Origin: Acinetobacter marinus
GTDB taxonomy: Bacteria; Pseudomonadota; Gammaproteobacteria; Pseudomonadales; Moraxellaceae
DNA: 64,000 nucleotides
Reading direction: 5' to 3'
NCBI RefSeq assembly: GCF_900096915.1
Contig: NZ_FMYK01000002.1
Location: 1 to 64,000, forward strand
Shown here: positions 9,268 to 18,571 of the stretch, piece after piece
Position numbering within the stretch: position 1 is the stretch's first letter
How the letters are laid out: each line of letters starts with the position of its first letter
The notes under the pieces: generated by a model
Told to the model about the DNA's origin: nothing
Seen by the model: only the letters and a program-made list of their open reading frames with translations
Databases searched by the model: none
Translations under genes and position numbers: made by a program

Positions 9268-10779
9268 TTATTCCGCAGTATCATTTGCTTCATTTTTAGG
9301 CAGTTTTAGCTGTTGATTCAGCTTTTCCCACACTTTCAGCTCTTTTTTGCTTGGGGCGCCGACGATGTCTAAGGCATGGCGCAGACGGGCAAAGGTCAGG
9401 TCAGGGCCGATGGTGACCATAGCTTGCATCACTGGGGTTGCGCTGGTCGAGCCTGCGATGGCAATAAAGAACGCAGGCATAAAGTCACGCAGTTTAATCT
9501 CCATCTGGTTCGCCAAATCCATCAAGGTCTGGCTCACCGTGTCATTATTCCATGTAAACATGCCTTCCAAACGCCAAATCGCAAATTGCAGACTTTGACG
9601 CACTTGTTCAGGACTGAGTTTTTTACTTTCAAATTGTTCAGCAGTTAATGTCGGCATGTGATTGAAATAAAATCCAGCCCAATTCACTGCTTCAGACAGG
9701 AGATGAATTCGAGGTTGAATTGCGGCGGCGATGTCTTCGAGTTTTTGGCGATCGCCTTGCCATGCCAAAATGGTGTCGAGCAATTGCGCTGGAGTCAGAG
9801 CTTTAATCCATTGTCCGTTGAGCCAGTTTAGTTTTTCCACATCAAAGATTGGACCACCGAGGGAAACCCGTTGAATGTCGAAGTTGGCGATCATGTCCGC
9901 CAAGGTAAACACTTCACGCTCATCAGGCATTGACCAGCCCATCCGTGCCAAGTAGTTTAACAAGGCTTCAGGCAAGACCCCGATGTCACGATAATAGTTG
10001 ATTGAGGTCGGGTTTTTACGCTTGGATAATTTTGATTTGTCTGGATTGCGTAGCAGAGGCATGTGTCCGAGTACAGGCATCTCCCAACCAAAATATTGAT
10101 AAAGGAGTTGATGCTTCGGCGCTGACGGCAACCATTCTTCACCACGGAACACATGGGTAATTTGCATCAAATGATCATCTACCACATTGGCAAGGTGGTA
10201 GGTCGGCAAGCCATCGGTTTTCAGCAAGACTTGCATGTCGACTTGTGCCCAAGGAATCTCGACTTCACCCCGTAATAAATCATTGACTTTACAGATACCG
10301 TCTTCAGGCACTTTCATGCGGATTACGTGTGCTTCGCCAGCGTCAAGGCGCTGTTGCACCTCTTCGCTCGAGAGCTTCAAACCACGACCGTCATATTTTG
10401 GTGTTTCGCCACGTGCTTGTTGTTCGGCACGCATTTGATCGAGCTCTTCGGCTGTGGCGAAACAATAAAAGGCATGTCCTTTTTCAATCAATTGTTCAGC
10501 ATATTGCTTATAGATATGCATCCGTTCCGATTGGCGGTACGGCGCATGTGGCCCACCGACGTCAGGCCCTTCAGACCAATTTAGCCCAAGCCAACGCAGT
10601 GAATCCAAGATCATTTGCTCTGATTCAGGGGTTGAGCGCAGTTGGTCGGTATCTTCGATACGCAGAATAAATTCGCCGCCGTGTTGTTTGGCATAGCATA
10701 AGTTGAATAGGGCGATATACGCAGTACCAACATGCGGAAAACCTGTTGGTGAGGGAGCAATACGGGTACGAACGGTCAT
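9268..10779 (-). CDS. gltX: Glutamyl-tRNA synthetase
   Basis: This 503-residue class I synthetase charges tRNA-Glu. The HIGH signature is PHVGT at residues 15-19, the KMSKS signature is KLSKR near residue 250, and [13 protein letters not shown] is typical of GltX. The C-terminal anticodon-binding region is complete ([14 protein letters not shown]). It is divergent from the nucleobase permease gene. Two copies of its cognate tRNA lie in this same window at 45270-45488. Confidence 0.96.
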   Translation of the reverse strand: MTVRTRIAPSPTGFPHVGTAYIALFNLCYAKQHGGEFILRIEDTDQLRSTPESEQMILDSLRWLGLNWSEGPDVGGPHAPYRQSERMHIYKQYAEQLIEKGHAFYCFATAEELDQMRAEQQARGETPKYDGRGLKLSSEEVQQRLDAGEAHVIRMKVPEDGICKVNDLLRGEVEIPWAQVDMQVLLKTDGLPTYHLANVVDDHLMQITHVFRGEEWLPSAPKHQLLYQYFGWEMPVLGHMPLLRNPDKSKLSKRKNPTSINYYRDIGVLPEALLNYLARMGWSMPDEREVFTLADMIANFDIQRVSLGGPIFDVEKLNWLNGQWIKALTPAQLLDTILAWQGDRQKLEDIAAAIQPRIHLLSEAVNWAGFYFNHMPTLTAEQFESKKLSPEQVRQSLQFAIWRLEGMFTWNNDTVSQTLMDLANQMEIKLRDFMPAFFIAIAGSTSATPVMQAMVTIGPDLTFARLRHALDIVGAPSKKELKVWEKLNQQLKLPKNEANDTAE

Positions 10780-10811
10780 AATGAATGTCTAATAAGAGTG
10801 CAATGCGCAGT

Positions 10812-10839
10812 ATTATAGCGAAAAATGCGCAGGCAAAAA
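10812..10839 (-). promoter_or_regulatory. Possible sigma-70 promoter of gltX
   Basis: On the minus strand, TTTTTG (10834-10839) and TATAAT (10812-10817) are separated by 16 bases and lie about 33 bases upstream of the gltX start codon. The -10 box is perfect and the -35 box is weak. Confidence 0.5.
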
Positions 10840-10912
10840 ATGCCAATTCGGCGCAAATCCTTGGCACCAATATCGAGATAATCCCTATCGTGGATTGGCA
10901 CATTTTTCGCTA
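10816..10912. repeat. 12-bp inverted repeat between gltX and the permease gene
   Basis: TAGCGAAAAATG (10816-10827) and CATTTTTCGCTA (10901-10912) are exact reverse complements 73 bases apart, inside the divergent intergenic region. The left arm overlaps the gltX -10 box. It may be an operator pair or the remains of a duplicated promoter. Confidence 0.5.
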
Positions 10913-10937
10913 CAATGGCGCAGCGTTAAAATTGGGT

Positions 10938-12335
10938 ATGATGATGCAAAACGATAATCCACATTCACACAGTAGTTCAAGTGCGAATACCAGCCAAAAT
11001 ACAGATGACAGCTGGTTTGTAAAATGGCAACCCTATCAGGGTGATCTGGAACAGACGCCTGTAGCGATCCATGAATATTTACCCGCAGGGCAAAATGTTG
11101 CGCTCGGCTTACAGCATGTCTTTGCCATGTTTGGTGCCACAGTGCTTGCACCACTCTTGATGGGCTTTGATCCAAGTCTGACCATGCTGATGACAGGCTT
11201 TAGCACGATTTTATTCTTCCTGATTACAGGCGGCCGTGTGCCGAGTTATTTGGGCTCGAGCTTTGCGTTTATTGGTGTGGTTGCGGCAGCGACAGGCTAT
11301 GCAGGCGCAGGCAGTAATCCAAACATGAGCCTTGCACTTGGCGGGATCATGGCGTGTGGTATTTTCTATGCCTTGGTTGGTTTGATCGTGATGCGTACTG
11401 GCACACAGTGGATTGAGCGATTGATGCCACCAGTGGTGACAGGTGCTGTGGTGATGATTATCGGCTTGAATCTGGCACCGATCACCATCAAAGGCGTGTC
11501 GGGCAATGTCTTTGATACATGGATGGCGCTACTCACAGTACTATGTATTACTACCATTGCCGTGTTTACCAAAGGCATGTTGCGCCGTCTGTTGCTCTTG
11601 GTGGGCTTGGCGCTGTCCTATTTATTCTATTTTATTCTCGCCAATGTCATGGGGCTAGGGACGCCGATCGACTTTGCCCCGATTATCAATGCAGCGTGGA
11701 TTGGTCTGCCGCAGTTGCATAGTCCAAGTTTTGATGCCAAAGCGATACTGCTGATTGCACCCGTATTTATCATTTTGATTGCAGAAAATTTAGGACATTT
11801 TAAAGCGGTCAGCGCCATGACAGGGCAAAATATTTCGCCGTATATGGGGCGAGCTTTTTTTGCGGATGGTTTATGCACCACGATCTCGGGCGCAGTGGGT
11901 GGCACAGGCATGACCACTTATGCCGAGAACATCGGCGTGATGGCGGCAACCAAGATTTATTCTACCGTGGTGTTTATGGTGGCGGGAGTATTTGCGATAT
12001 TGCTGGGTCTATCACCAAAATTCGGTGCGGTAATCAGCACCATTCCTGTGGCGATTTTGGGTGGTGCATCGATTGTGGTCTTTGGTTTGATTACCATTGC
12101 AGGCGCTCGGATTTGGATTAGTAATCGGGTTGATTTTAGTCAAAATGGCAATATGTTGGTCGCTGCGGTGGTGGTGATCATGGGCACGGGGAATTTCTCG
12201 TTACACCTTGCAGGCTTTGATCTGGGTGGTATTGGCACGGCGACCTTTGCGGCGATCTTGATGAATTTGATTTTTAATCGGCAAAGTCTTGGTCAAGAAA
12301 ATCGAGATGAGCACGACGCTTTTTCGGCACATTAA
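10938..12335 (+). CDS. Uracil/xanthine permease (NCS2 family)
   Basis: This is a polytopic inner membrane nucleobase transporter of about 465 residues and roughly 12 to 14 hydrophobic segments. The family features are LGLQHVFAMFGATVLAPLLMG at the first helix, SYLGSSFAFIG, the IAENLGH segment carrying the substrate-binding Glu, and GGTGMTTYAENIGVMA. The reading frame is open back to 10785, but the extra 51 codons do not look like the family and overlap the gltX promoter, so the ATG cluster at 10938-10946 is preferred. The exact substrate, uracil or xanthine, cannot be decided. A Tsx-like nucleoside channel gene follows downstream, which suggests a role in nucleobase uptake. Confidence 0.9.
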   Translation: MMMQNDNPHSHSSSSANTSQNTDDSWFVKWQPYQGDLEQTPVAIHEYLPAGQNVALGLQHVFAMFGATVLAPLLMGFDPSLTMLMTGFSTILFFLITGGRVPSYLGSSFAFIGVVAAATGYAGAGSNPNMSLALGGIMACGIFYALVGLIVMRTGTQWIERLMPPVVTGAVVMIIGLNLAPITIKGVSGNVFDTWMALLTVLCITTIAVFTKGMLRRLLLLVGLALSYLFYFILANVMGLGTPIDFAPIINAAWIGLPQLHSPSFDAKAILLIAPVFIILIAENLGHFKAVSAMTGQNISPYMGRAFFADGLCTTISGAVGGTGMTTYAENIGVMAATKIYSTVVFMVAGVFAILLGLSPKFGAVISTIPVAILGGASIVVFGLITIAGARIWISNRVDFSQNGNMLVAAVVVIMGTGNFSLHLAGFDLGGIGTATFAAILMNLIFNRQSLGQENRDEHDAFSAH

Positions 12336-12361
12336 TGCTTCAAAATTTTGCTGAAAATCAT

Positions 12362-12393
12362 AAAAAACGATGGGCTAAGGCGCATCGTTTTTT
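12362..12393. terminator. Terminator after the permease gene
   Basis: AAAAAACGATG / CATCGTTTTTT with a 10-base loop lies 26 bases after the stop codon. The rest of the gap to 12635 shows no other feature I can support. Confidence 0.88.
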
Positions 12394-12635
12394 ATTGGGT
12401 TGGATGGGGCGACTATATCGATCAATCGCCAATAAAATCTGGACAGTAAAAAACTGTAGAGAAAAAACTGTTGAGTAGAAAAAGCGGTGGCACACTGGAT
12501 TGTAAATATGACAGTTTGGTAATAAAATCGTCGCAACTTTTCTATGCCATGCTTTTGACAAGCACCGTCAGGTTTTTGAGTCGATCTGACACGATTTTTG
12601 CTTAGCAAAGTTCAGGCATTTTTTCGGGGATTTCC

Positions 12636-13349
12636 ATGAAACTTCAGCAATTGTGTGCGGCACTTGCACTGACTTCGATCGCCAGCTTTGCGACGGCAAA
12701 ACCGATTTGGCAAGACTTTAGCTTAACAGGATTATACGGTGAAAATTATGAACTCACCAATGAACCTGAGCAAGCGACCATTACCGCAGAATATGCGGCA
12801 AAGTTAAAATACGGTGATTTCTTTGGTTTTATTGACCGCACCGAAAGTGGCGGTGACAAAGACAGCTATTTCGAAGCATCGCCTCGTTTGAGCCTCGCTG
12901 GTGTGTCTGGCAAAGACTTGCAATTCGGTATCGTGAAAGATGTTTTGATTTCAACGACTTGGGAAGGCAGTGAAGATGACAATAACTATCTCTACGGCGT
13001 TGGTGTAGATCTTGATATTCCATATTTCCAATATGCCAGTGCCAATATTTACCGTGCCAATAATGACAGTATTGATGATGATTGGCAGTTGACCTTGACC
13101 TATGGCGTGCCGTTCCAACTGTCGAATGAAGACTTTTTATTTGATGGTTTCCTCGACTGGTCAACTGAAGAAGATGATCATGAAAGCGAACTGAACTGGA
13201 CGAGCCAGCTCAAGTGGAATGCAGGTAAACACATTTCACCTGATACTCGTTTGTATTTGGGGATTGAGTATTCACACTGGATCAATAAATACGGTGTAGA
13301 TGGTGTGGATGAGCACAATGTCAGCGCATTGGTGAAATACCATTTCTAA
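12636..13349 (+). CDS. Tsx/OmpK-family outer membrane channel protein
   Basis: The protein has 237 residues with a signal peptide ending in FATA. The mature part is rich in alternating aromatic strands and ends in VKYHF, with a terminal Phe as in many outer membrane barrels. The overall pattern (IWQDFSLTGLYGENYE near the start, LGIEYSHWINKYGVDGVDEHNVSALVKY at the end as two adjacent strands) resembles the Tsx nucleoside channel / OmpK family. Tsx proteins let nucleosides cross the outer membrane, and the neighbouring nucleobase permease fits that. The specificity is inferred from context. Confidence 0.8.
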   Translation: MKLQQLCAALALTSIASFATAKPIWQDFSLTGLYGENYELTNEPEQATITAEYAAKLKYGDFFGFIDRTESGGDKDSYFEASPRLSLAGVSGKDLQFGIVKDVLISTTWEGSEDDNNYLYGVGVDLDIPYFQYASANIYRANNDSIDDDWQLTLTYGVPFQLSNEDFLFDGFLDWSTEEDDHESELNWTSQLKWNAGKHISPDTRLYLGIEYSHWINKYGVDGVDEHNVSALVKYHF

Positions 13350-13378
13350 GCATTGAAATGAGTATTGAAATTTGAAAA

Positions 13379-13404
13379 AGCAGATCAGACGGTCTGCTTT
13401 TTTT
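13379..13404 (+). terminator. Terminator of the Tsx-like gene
   Basis: AGCAGA / TCTGCT with an inner CAGAC / GTCTG hairpin is followed by seven T residues, 29 bases after the stop codon. Confidence 0.85.
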
Positions 13405-13577
13405 ATGATGATTTTTTATGGCACTATTTTAGAGTGCAATTTTTCATGTTGTCTTGGGGTATCTTTTTTGCGCCTAGGTAATCAGACGGTCTGCTTTTTT
13501 TATGATGATTTTTTATGGCACTATTTTAGAGTGCAATTTTTCATGTTGTCTTGGGGTATCTTTTTTGCGCCTAGGTA
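13384..13577. repeat. Perfect 97-bp tandem duplication
   Basis: The 97 bases at 13384-13480 are repeated without visible change at 13481-13577. The unit starts ATCAGACGGTCTGC and ends GCGCCTAGGTA, and includes the terminator T run, so the terminator is partly duplicated. The lack of differences suggests a recent duplication. Confidence 0.9.
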
Positions 13578-13632
13578 ATCTGTTCGATCTACGTTATGCT
13601 GAATAGATCAAAACAACATCAGGCGTTCAATC

Positions 13633-14247
13633 ATGCATAAAATAATCGCCGTCATGCTGTTGGCAGGTTTAGCAGCTTGTAACCAAAACCAGCACAACAG
13701 CGTTCAAGCCGAGACATCATCCATAGAATCTGCTCAACAGGCAGACAAACTGCAAGCGCAGATGCCAAATGCGCAGACTAAAATCGTGAATATCAAGACC
13801 AATGATCTTGACGGTGACGTGGCGCTGATGCAGGGTTTAAATCCGTTCTTTAAACAGCAAAAATTTAAAATCGTTGATGTCGTGTCTGATGATGTCTGGA
13901 GCTACAATGATTGCCAAAATAATATGCAACTGCGCATCGAGGGCTCAGGTGTCACACGCTATTACATCAAACGCACCGAAGCCAAGCCGAAAAACTATTA
14001 TCCTGATTATGTGATGTGGGTAATGCAATTTGCCGACCCAAACCAAGCGCAACAAGTCGAACAGCAAATCCGTGCGGCGAAGCGTTCAGGGCAAGGATTT
14101 TGCAATGGTAAAAATGCAGAATATTTCGTTCGAGATGGTCGCAATGTGATTCATCTGAGTACACGGGCGCATATGTTTATTGACTATATTCAGGCGGTTG
14201 CGGATTATATCGAAGCGCATCCGACCACAGTCGAACCTATAGAATAA
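13633..14247 (+). CDS. Putative lipoprotein of unknown function
   Basis: The N-terminus MHKIIAVMLLAGLAAC is a lipoprotein signal with Cys16 as the lipid site, followed by a Gln/Ser-rich linker. The rest has two Cys (in YNDCQNN and GFCNGKN) that may pair, and a run of acidic and aromatic residues. I do not recognise the family. An AGGCG sequence precedes the ATG. It is followed by an Imm26-type gene 60 bases on, but no shared role is evident. Confidence 0.75.
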   Translation: MHKIIAVMLLAGLAACNQNQHNSVQAETSSIESAQQADKLQAQMPNAQTKIVNIKTNDLDGDVALMQGLNPFFKQQKFKIVDVVSDDVWSYNDCQNNMQLRIEGSGVTRYYIKRTEAKPKNYYPDYVMWVMQFADPNQAQQVEQQIRAAKRSGQGFCNGKNAEYFVRDGRNVIHLSTRAHMFIDYIQAVADYIEAHPTTVEPIE

Positions 14248-14307
14248 TTAACGCAACAGCGCCATACAAGGTACAAAAGGGCAAGCACAGACCGCAGGAA
14301 AAAGACC

Positions 14308-15462
14308 ATGGAAGAAATGAGACTTGAACTGAATAATGAACAACGCAAATATTTGGGCTTAGCACCTGTTGAAGCACATTGGGAATTGCAACAGCTTGGC
14401 GAGCAATATTTATATTTTGATGGTGACAGCATTCGCAAAGAAATACGGGTCACAGAAAATAGCTATTTTGAAAAAGAACTGAATGAAAAAACCGCTGAAA
14501 ATCGCACCATTTTGCTCCCCAAAACGGCACGTGGAAAGCCAAAAAAACTCAACTTCACCGCCACGAAATCCTTTGGTAGTGTTGGCGTGTATTTTCAGTA
14601 TTCCCATGATTATATTAGCATCTCTAGCTACGACACGCAGACCACATTTCATGGTGAACGATTGCCAGAAAAGAGTAATTTAGCATCTTTGCAGGTGTGG
14701 CTTGCACAGTGGATCGCCGACAGCACAGCAGATGATTTGAAAGCCATCGAGGCATTTAAAACTGCTAAGCGTTCGCATCATAAATATCAAGAAGGGGATT
14801 TTTTTGCCTTCAAAGTGGATCGCCGTCGTTATGGTTTTGGGCGCATCTTGCTAGATGTGGTGAAACTGAAAAAGTCCAAAGGTTTTGATCAAAATAAAAA
14901 CTATGGTTTGACCAATCTGATGGGGCGGGCGTTGATCGTCAAGGTCTATCATAAAATCAGCGATACGCTTGATGTGGATTTGGATGAGTTGGCGCAGACC
15001 ATGGCATTGCCATCGCAAGCGGTGATGGATAATCACTTTTATTATGGTGAAAACATCATTATTGGACACAAGCCGATCGAGCCGAGTGATCAAGATATGT
15101 TGATCTCATACGGAATGAGCATCCGAGCTGATGAAATTGATTTGGTTTATCTGCAATACGGTTTGATTTACAAAGAGATGCGAGTCAAACAGTTTAATCA
15201 GCTTCTGTATCCTGATGATCCGAATATCCAGCCTGATACTTTAAAAATCAATCCATTTCGTAATGAAGGCATTGGCTTTGGTCTGGAGGTACGTCCGCTC
15301 GAAGCCTGTATCAAGGCGAAGTCGAATCAACCATTTTGGGAAAAGAGTTGGGTAAGAGATTTGCGTAATCCACAATGTGCTCAAGAAAAACGAGCAGTTT
15401 TTCAGGCATTTGGATTGGATGCAGATAAGAGTTATGAGGAGAATTTGGCGTTGGTTGAGTAG
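14308..15462 (+). CDS. Imm26-type (immunity 26) domain protein
   Basis: The 384-residue protein has a middle domain starting near residue 160 with YQEGDFFAFKVDRRRYGFGRILLDV, the hallmark opening strands of the Imm26 / HocA-like family, followed by the LMGRALIVKVYHKIS strand. Imm26 is predicted to be an immunity protein in polymorphic toxin systems, but no toxin gene lies nearby, so it may be an orphan immunity or a housekeeping relative. The N-terminal 150 residues are not recognised. An AGGAAA ribosome site precedes the ATG. The next two genes are also unknown and are more AT-rich. Confidence 0.7.
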   Translation: MEEMRLELNNEQRKYLGLAPVEAHWELQQLGEQYLYFDGDSIRKEIRVTENSYFEKELNEKTAENRTILLPKTARGKPKKLNFTATKSFGSVGVYFQYSHDYISISSYDTQTTFHGERLPEKSNLASLQVWLAQWIADSTADDLKAIEAFKTAKRSHHKYQEGDFFAFKVDRRRYGFGRILLDVVKLKKSKGFDQNKNYGLTNLMGRALIVKVYHKISDTLDVDLDELAQTMALPSQAVMDNHFYYGENIIIGHKPIEPSDQDMLISYGMSIRADEIDLVYLQYGLIYKEMRVKQFNQLLYPDDPNIQPDTLKINPFRNEGIGFGLEVRPLEACIKAKSNQPFWEKSWVRDLRNPQCAQEKRAVFQAFGLDADKSYEENLALVE

Positions 15463-15501
15463 TTGGGCTTTGTAATTCACTATGTGATATAAACGATATA
15501 A

Positions 15502-16092
15502 ATGAATTGGCGTGTTTTTAAAATGAAGTCAGAATATGAGCGTATGATTAAAAATGCTTTTCCAAAACAACTACAAAGCGATGTAGATGCTGTCATACAA
15601 ATTTTACCACTCGCAGATGAAAATCCTATATGTGGCTCATATCCACTGATTGTATCATCTTGGCAAATACGACTTGAAGATGAGTTTTTAACAGTTCCCT
15701 ATCGGATTTATTTTAATGAACCTGAGCTTGATTTAGAAAGCACTTTAAATGAAAGACAAACAGATATTTTGAATTGTATATACTCACGACATCATAATGG
15801 ATATGTCAGAGCTAAGCGTTTGAAGCGTATTTCAGATCATGCAGAAAATTGGACGGTTCCATTTGTAATACAGTTATTGGGTGAATATGTTTGGGAGTTA
15901 TTTCCGATCATTAATACTAAAATCAATGAAAGTACACTGCATTTTTATAAAGATTTCCGCTTGGAAAATCCGACATATTGGAGGCTTCTGGAGAGTAGAG
16001 TTGTGAGCTATTGGAATGAATATTACAGAGATAGCTTTCCAAAATGGGAAAATTATTTTGGCAATCAAGTATTACATAGAATTAATCAATAA
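15502..16092 (+). CDS. Hypothetical protein, possible immunity-region gene
   Basis: This 196-residue soluble protein is not recognised. It is rich in aromatic and charged residues (for example SYWNEYYRDSFPKWENYF near the C-terminus), with no signal or membrane segment. An in-frame ATG at 15523 is an alternative start. No clear ribosome site distinguishes the two. It follows the Imm26-type gene and overlaps the convergent next gene by 11 bases. The small size, low GC and neighbours are typical of immunity gene clusters, but this is only context. Confidence 0.6.
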   Translation: MNWRVFKMKSEYERMIKNAFPKQLQSDVDAVIQILPLADENPICGSYPLIVSSWQIRLEDEFLTVPYRIYFNEPELDLESTLNERQTDILNCIYSRHHNGYVRAKRLKRISDHAENWTVPFVIQLLGEYVWELFPIINTKINESTLHFYKDFRLENPTYWRLLESRVVSYWNEYYRDSFPKWENYFGNQVLHRINQ

Positions 16093-16552
16093 TATGTATA
16101 ACCTGTTGTTGTATATGGTTTTTTATATTTCTTGGAAAATTATTTGGATTAAGCGCTTCATTCAAACGCATGCAAAAGGTAGCTTGTGAATACAGCACTT
16201 GAGCCGAAGAACGATTAAAAAAAGCAGAGAGGATTTCTGATATATGTAGTACCGACTCTTCGGGAAAACGAAAAAATACTTCCACTAGATCTAACTGGTC
16301 GCTAGGTTCATTATAAAAATCAATTGCAAAAATGAAGTCATGGTTATTTTGCTTTTGAAAGACATGAACATCGCCTTTACCAGCTCTTTCACAGTCTTCA
16401 AAATAGTCATCAACCAATTGTGTAACATCAATATTTGCATTAAAAATTTTGAAAATTGTGGAAAGTTCTGTTCGTTGACCATTGATAGAATCATCACCCC
16501 AATCAACAAGATCGACTGCGGAAATGATCATTCTAAACTCGGTAGCATTCAT
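16082..16552 (-). CDS. Hypothetical protein
   Basis: A 156-residue soluble protein starting MNATEFRMIISAVDLVDWGDDS. The frame is open up to 16648, but the ATG at 16552 has a GAGG ribosome site and avoids overlapping yggX. I do not recognise the family. It contains LDLVEVFFRFPEESVLHISEILSAF, split as two helices, and no transmembrane segment. It lies downstream of yggX on the same strand and tail to tail with the gene at 15502. Confidence 0.6.
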   Translation of the reverse strand: MNATEFRMIISAVDLVDWGDDSINGQRTELSTIFKIFNANIDVTQLVDDYFEDCERAGKGDVHVFQKQNNHDFIFAIDFYNEPSDQLDLVEVFFRFPEESVLHISEILSAFFNRSSAQVLYSQATFCMRLNEALNPNNFPRNIKNHIQQQVIHIID

Positions 16553-16629
16553 ATTACGCCTCGTTTTGACCTTGTAGGTCGGAATGCCAAAAAGCAGTTT
16601 AAAGCTGTCGTTTAAACTGCTCACGAAGA

Positions 16630-16902
16630 TTACTTCTGCTCCGTCCAACCTTCTGCTTTTTCCACAGAATCATCGTTGCTCAAGAACTTCTCACGTTGTT
16701 CTTCAAGGAACTTTTTGGCATCAGGTTCAAACACATTTAAGCGTTTTTCATTGATCAAGGTGGTTTGATGCTGCAGCCATTCTTGCCAAGCCTGCTTCGA
16801 CACGGTTTCTAAATATTCCTGACCTTTCGCCCCTGGAAATGGTGCAAAATCAAGTGCCTCCATTTCCTTTTGATATTTACGACAAAATATCTGCTTTGAC
16901 AT
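16630..16902 (-). CDS. yggX: Probable Fe(II)-trafficking protein YggX
   Basis: This 90-residue protein has the YggX pattern: [13 protein letters not shown] with the conserved Cys7, GLDF-like [10 protein letters not shown], an [15 protein letters not shown] helix and a C-terminal F--L---KFL. YggX protects iron-sulfur clusters against oxidants and is linked to labile iron handling. The length is typical. It lies downstream of argH, 50 bases away, on the same strand. Confidence 0.95.
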   Translation of the reverse strand: MSKQIFCRKYQKEMEALDFAPFPGAKGQEYLETVSKQAWQEWLQHQTTLINEKRLNVFEPDAKKFLEEQREKFLSNDDSVEKAEGWTEQK

Positions 16903-16951
16903 AACGATTCCTTAAATTCTGCTGTAAAGTTTTAAGCCAATTTTTCGGTGC

Positions 16952-18394
16952 TTAGAGCGATGCAATACGCTGACGAGCACGTTCAATGGCTGCGCTGACT
17001 TGCTTTGGGGCAGTCCCGCCCAAGTGATCACGAGCCGATACCGATGCTTCCAAAGTCAACGCCAGATCAAACACATCTGCTGTAATCAAATCAGAGAATT
17101 GTTGCAATTGCTCAAGGGTGAGTTCGGACAAGTCTTTTTCCTCTTGCACACCGAGCGCAACCGCTTTACCGACGATCTCGTGCGCATCACGGAATGCCAC
17201 ACCTTTTTTCACCAAATAATCGGCAAGGTCAGTCGCTGTCGAGAAGCCACGAAGCGCTGCTTCACGCATACTGGCAATATTTGGTACAAGCGCAGGCACC
17301 ATATCCGCAAACGCCATCAAGCTACCACGAACGGTATCAACCGCATCGAATAAAGGCTCTTTGTCTTCTTGGTTGTCTTTGTTATATGCCAACGGTTGAC
17401 CTTTCATCAGCGTCAATAAACTGATCAAATCACCAAAGACACGACCTGATTTACCACGTACCAATTCAGGTACATCAGGATTTTTCTTCTGTGGCATGAT
17501 CGATGAACCTGTGCAGAAGCGATCTGGAATCTGTACAAATTTAAACTGTGCCGATGTCCATAAAATCAATTCCTCTGACATGCGAGAGAGGTGCATCATG
17601 ATCAACGATGCTGCCGCATTAAACTCAATGGCAAAGTCACGATCTGATACGCCGTCCAGTGAATTTTCACTGACCGCTTCAAAGCCGAGCAGTTCCGCAG
17701 TGTAGTTACGGTCGATCGGATAAGTCGTACCAGCTAACGCTGCCGAACCAAGTGGCATACGATTCACACGTTTACGACAGTCGATTAGACGCTCGCTATC
17801 ACGATACAACATCTCAAACCACGCCAACAAATGATGACCAAAAGTCACAGGTTGCGCAGTTTGTAAGTGGGTAAAACCTGGCATGATGGTGTCGGTATTT
17901 TTCCCTGCCAAATCCAAAATGCCTGATTGCAAACGCTTTAATAAATCTAAAATCGCATCAATTTCATCACGCAAATAGAGGCGAATATCAGTCGCTACTT
18001 GGTCATTACGGCTACGACCTGTGTGCAATTTTTTCCCTGTAATGCCAATACGATCAGTCAGACGTGCTTCGATGTTCATGTGTACATCTTCAAGATCGAT
18101 GCGCCACTGGAATTGACCCGCTTCGATTTCGGCTTGAATCGCCGTCAAACCATTGATAATGTCGTCACGTTCTTGAGTGGTGAGGACGCCGACTTTCGCC
18201 AACATGGTAGCGTGCGCAATCGAACCTGCAATGTCTTGTTTATAAAAGCGTTGGTCAAATTGCACAGATGCAGTAAATTCGGCAACAAAGGCATCGGTTG
18301 CTTCACTAAAACGACCGCCCCACATACCTGAAGTTTGAGTCGGGTTTTGAGCGGGATTCAAAGAATCAGTTGGCTGATTTGTCGGTGTAGTCAT
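16952..18394 (-). CDS. argH: Argininosuccinate lyase
   Basis: ArgH makes arginine and fumarate from argininosuccinate, the last step of arginine synthesis. The 480-residue protein has the fumarase-superfamily signature [12 protein letters not shown], the active-site segment [12 protein letters not shown], and [17 protein letters not shown]. The N-terminus has a short Thr/Pro/Gln-rich extension before MWGGRFSE. It is divergent from algZ, as in Pseudomonas, and yggX follows on the same strand. Confidence 0.96.
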   Translation of the reverse strand: MTTPTNQPTDSLNPAQNPTQTSGMWGGRFSEATDAFVAEFTASVQFDQRFYKQDIAGSIAHATMLAKVGVLTTQERDDIINGLTAIQAEIEAGQFQWRIDLEDVHMNIEARLTDRIGITGKKLHTGRSRNDQVATDIRLYLRDEIDAILDLLKRLQSGILDLAGKNTDTIMPGFTHLQTAQPVTFGHHLLAWFEMLYRDSERLIDCRKRVNRMPLGSAALAGTTYPIDRNYTAELLGFEAVSENSLDGVSDRDFAIEFNAAASLIMMHLSRMSEELILWTSAQFKFVQIPDRFCTGSSIMPQKKNPDVPELVRGKSGRVFGDLISLLTLMKGQPLAYNKDNQEDKEPLFDAVDTVRGSLMAFADMVPALVPNIASMREAALRGFSTATDLADYLVKKGVAFRDAHEIVGKAVALGVQEEKDLSELTLEQLQQFSDLITADVFDLALTLEASVSARDHLGGTAPKQVSAAIERARQRIASL

Positions 18395-18571
18395 AAGATC
18401 GTCAATTCAATTTGAAACTGTTTAAAATTGAGCGAAATTATAACAGACATTGCCATCACAGACATTGAATTGTGTATGCAAGATGAAAAAGTCATGGAAT
18501 ATGCTAAGTTAAGCTGTTGCTTGATCTATTTAAATCAATATTATCCATCGCTCAACAGGACGTGCAACTGC

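Noticed and set aside
13372..13578. 68-codon ORF over the tandem duplication
   Set aside because: It is created by the 97-base repeat itself and includes the terminator.
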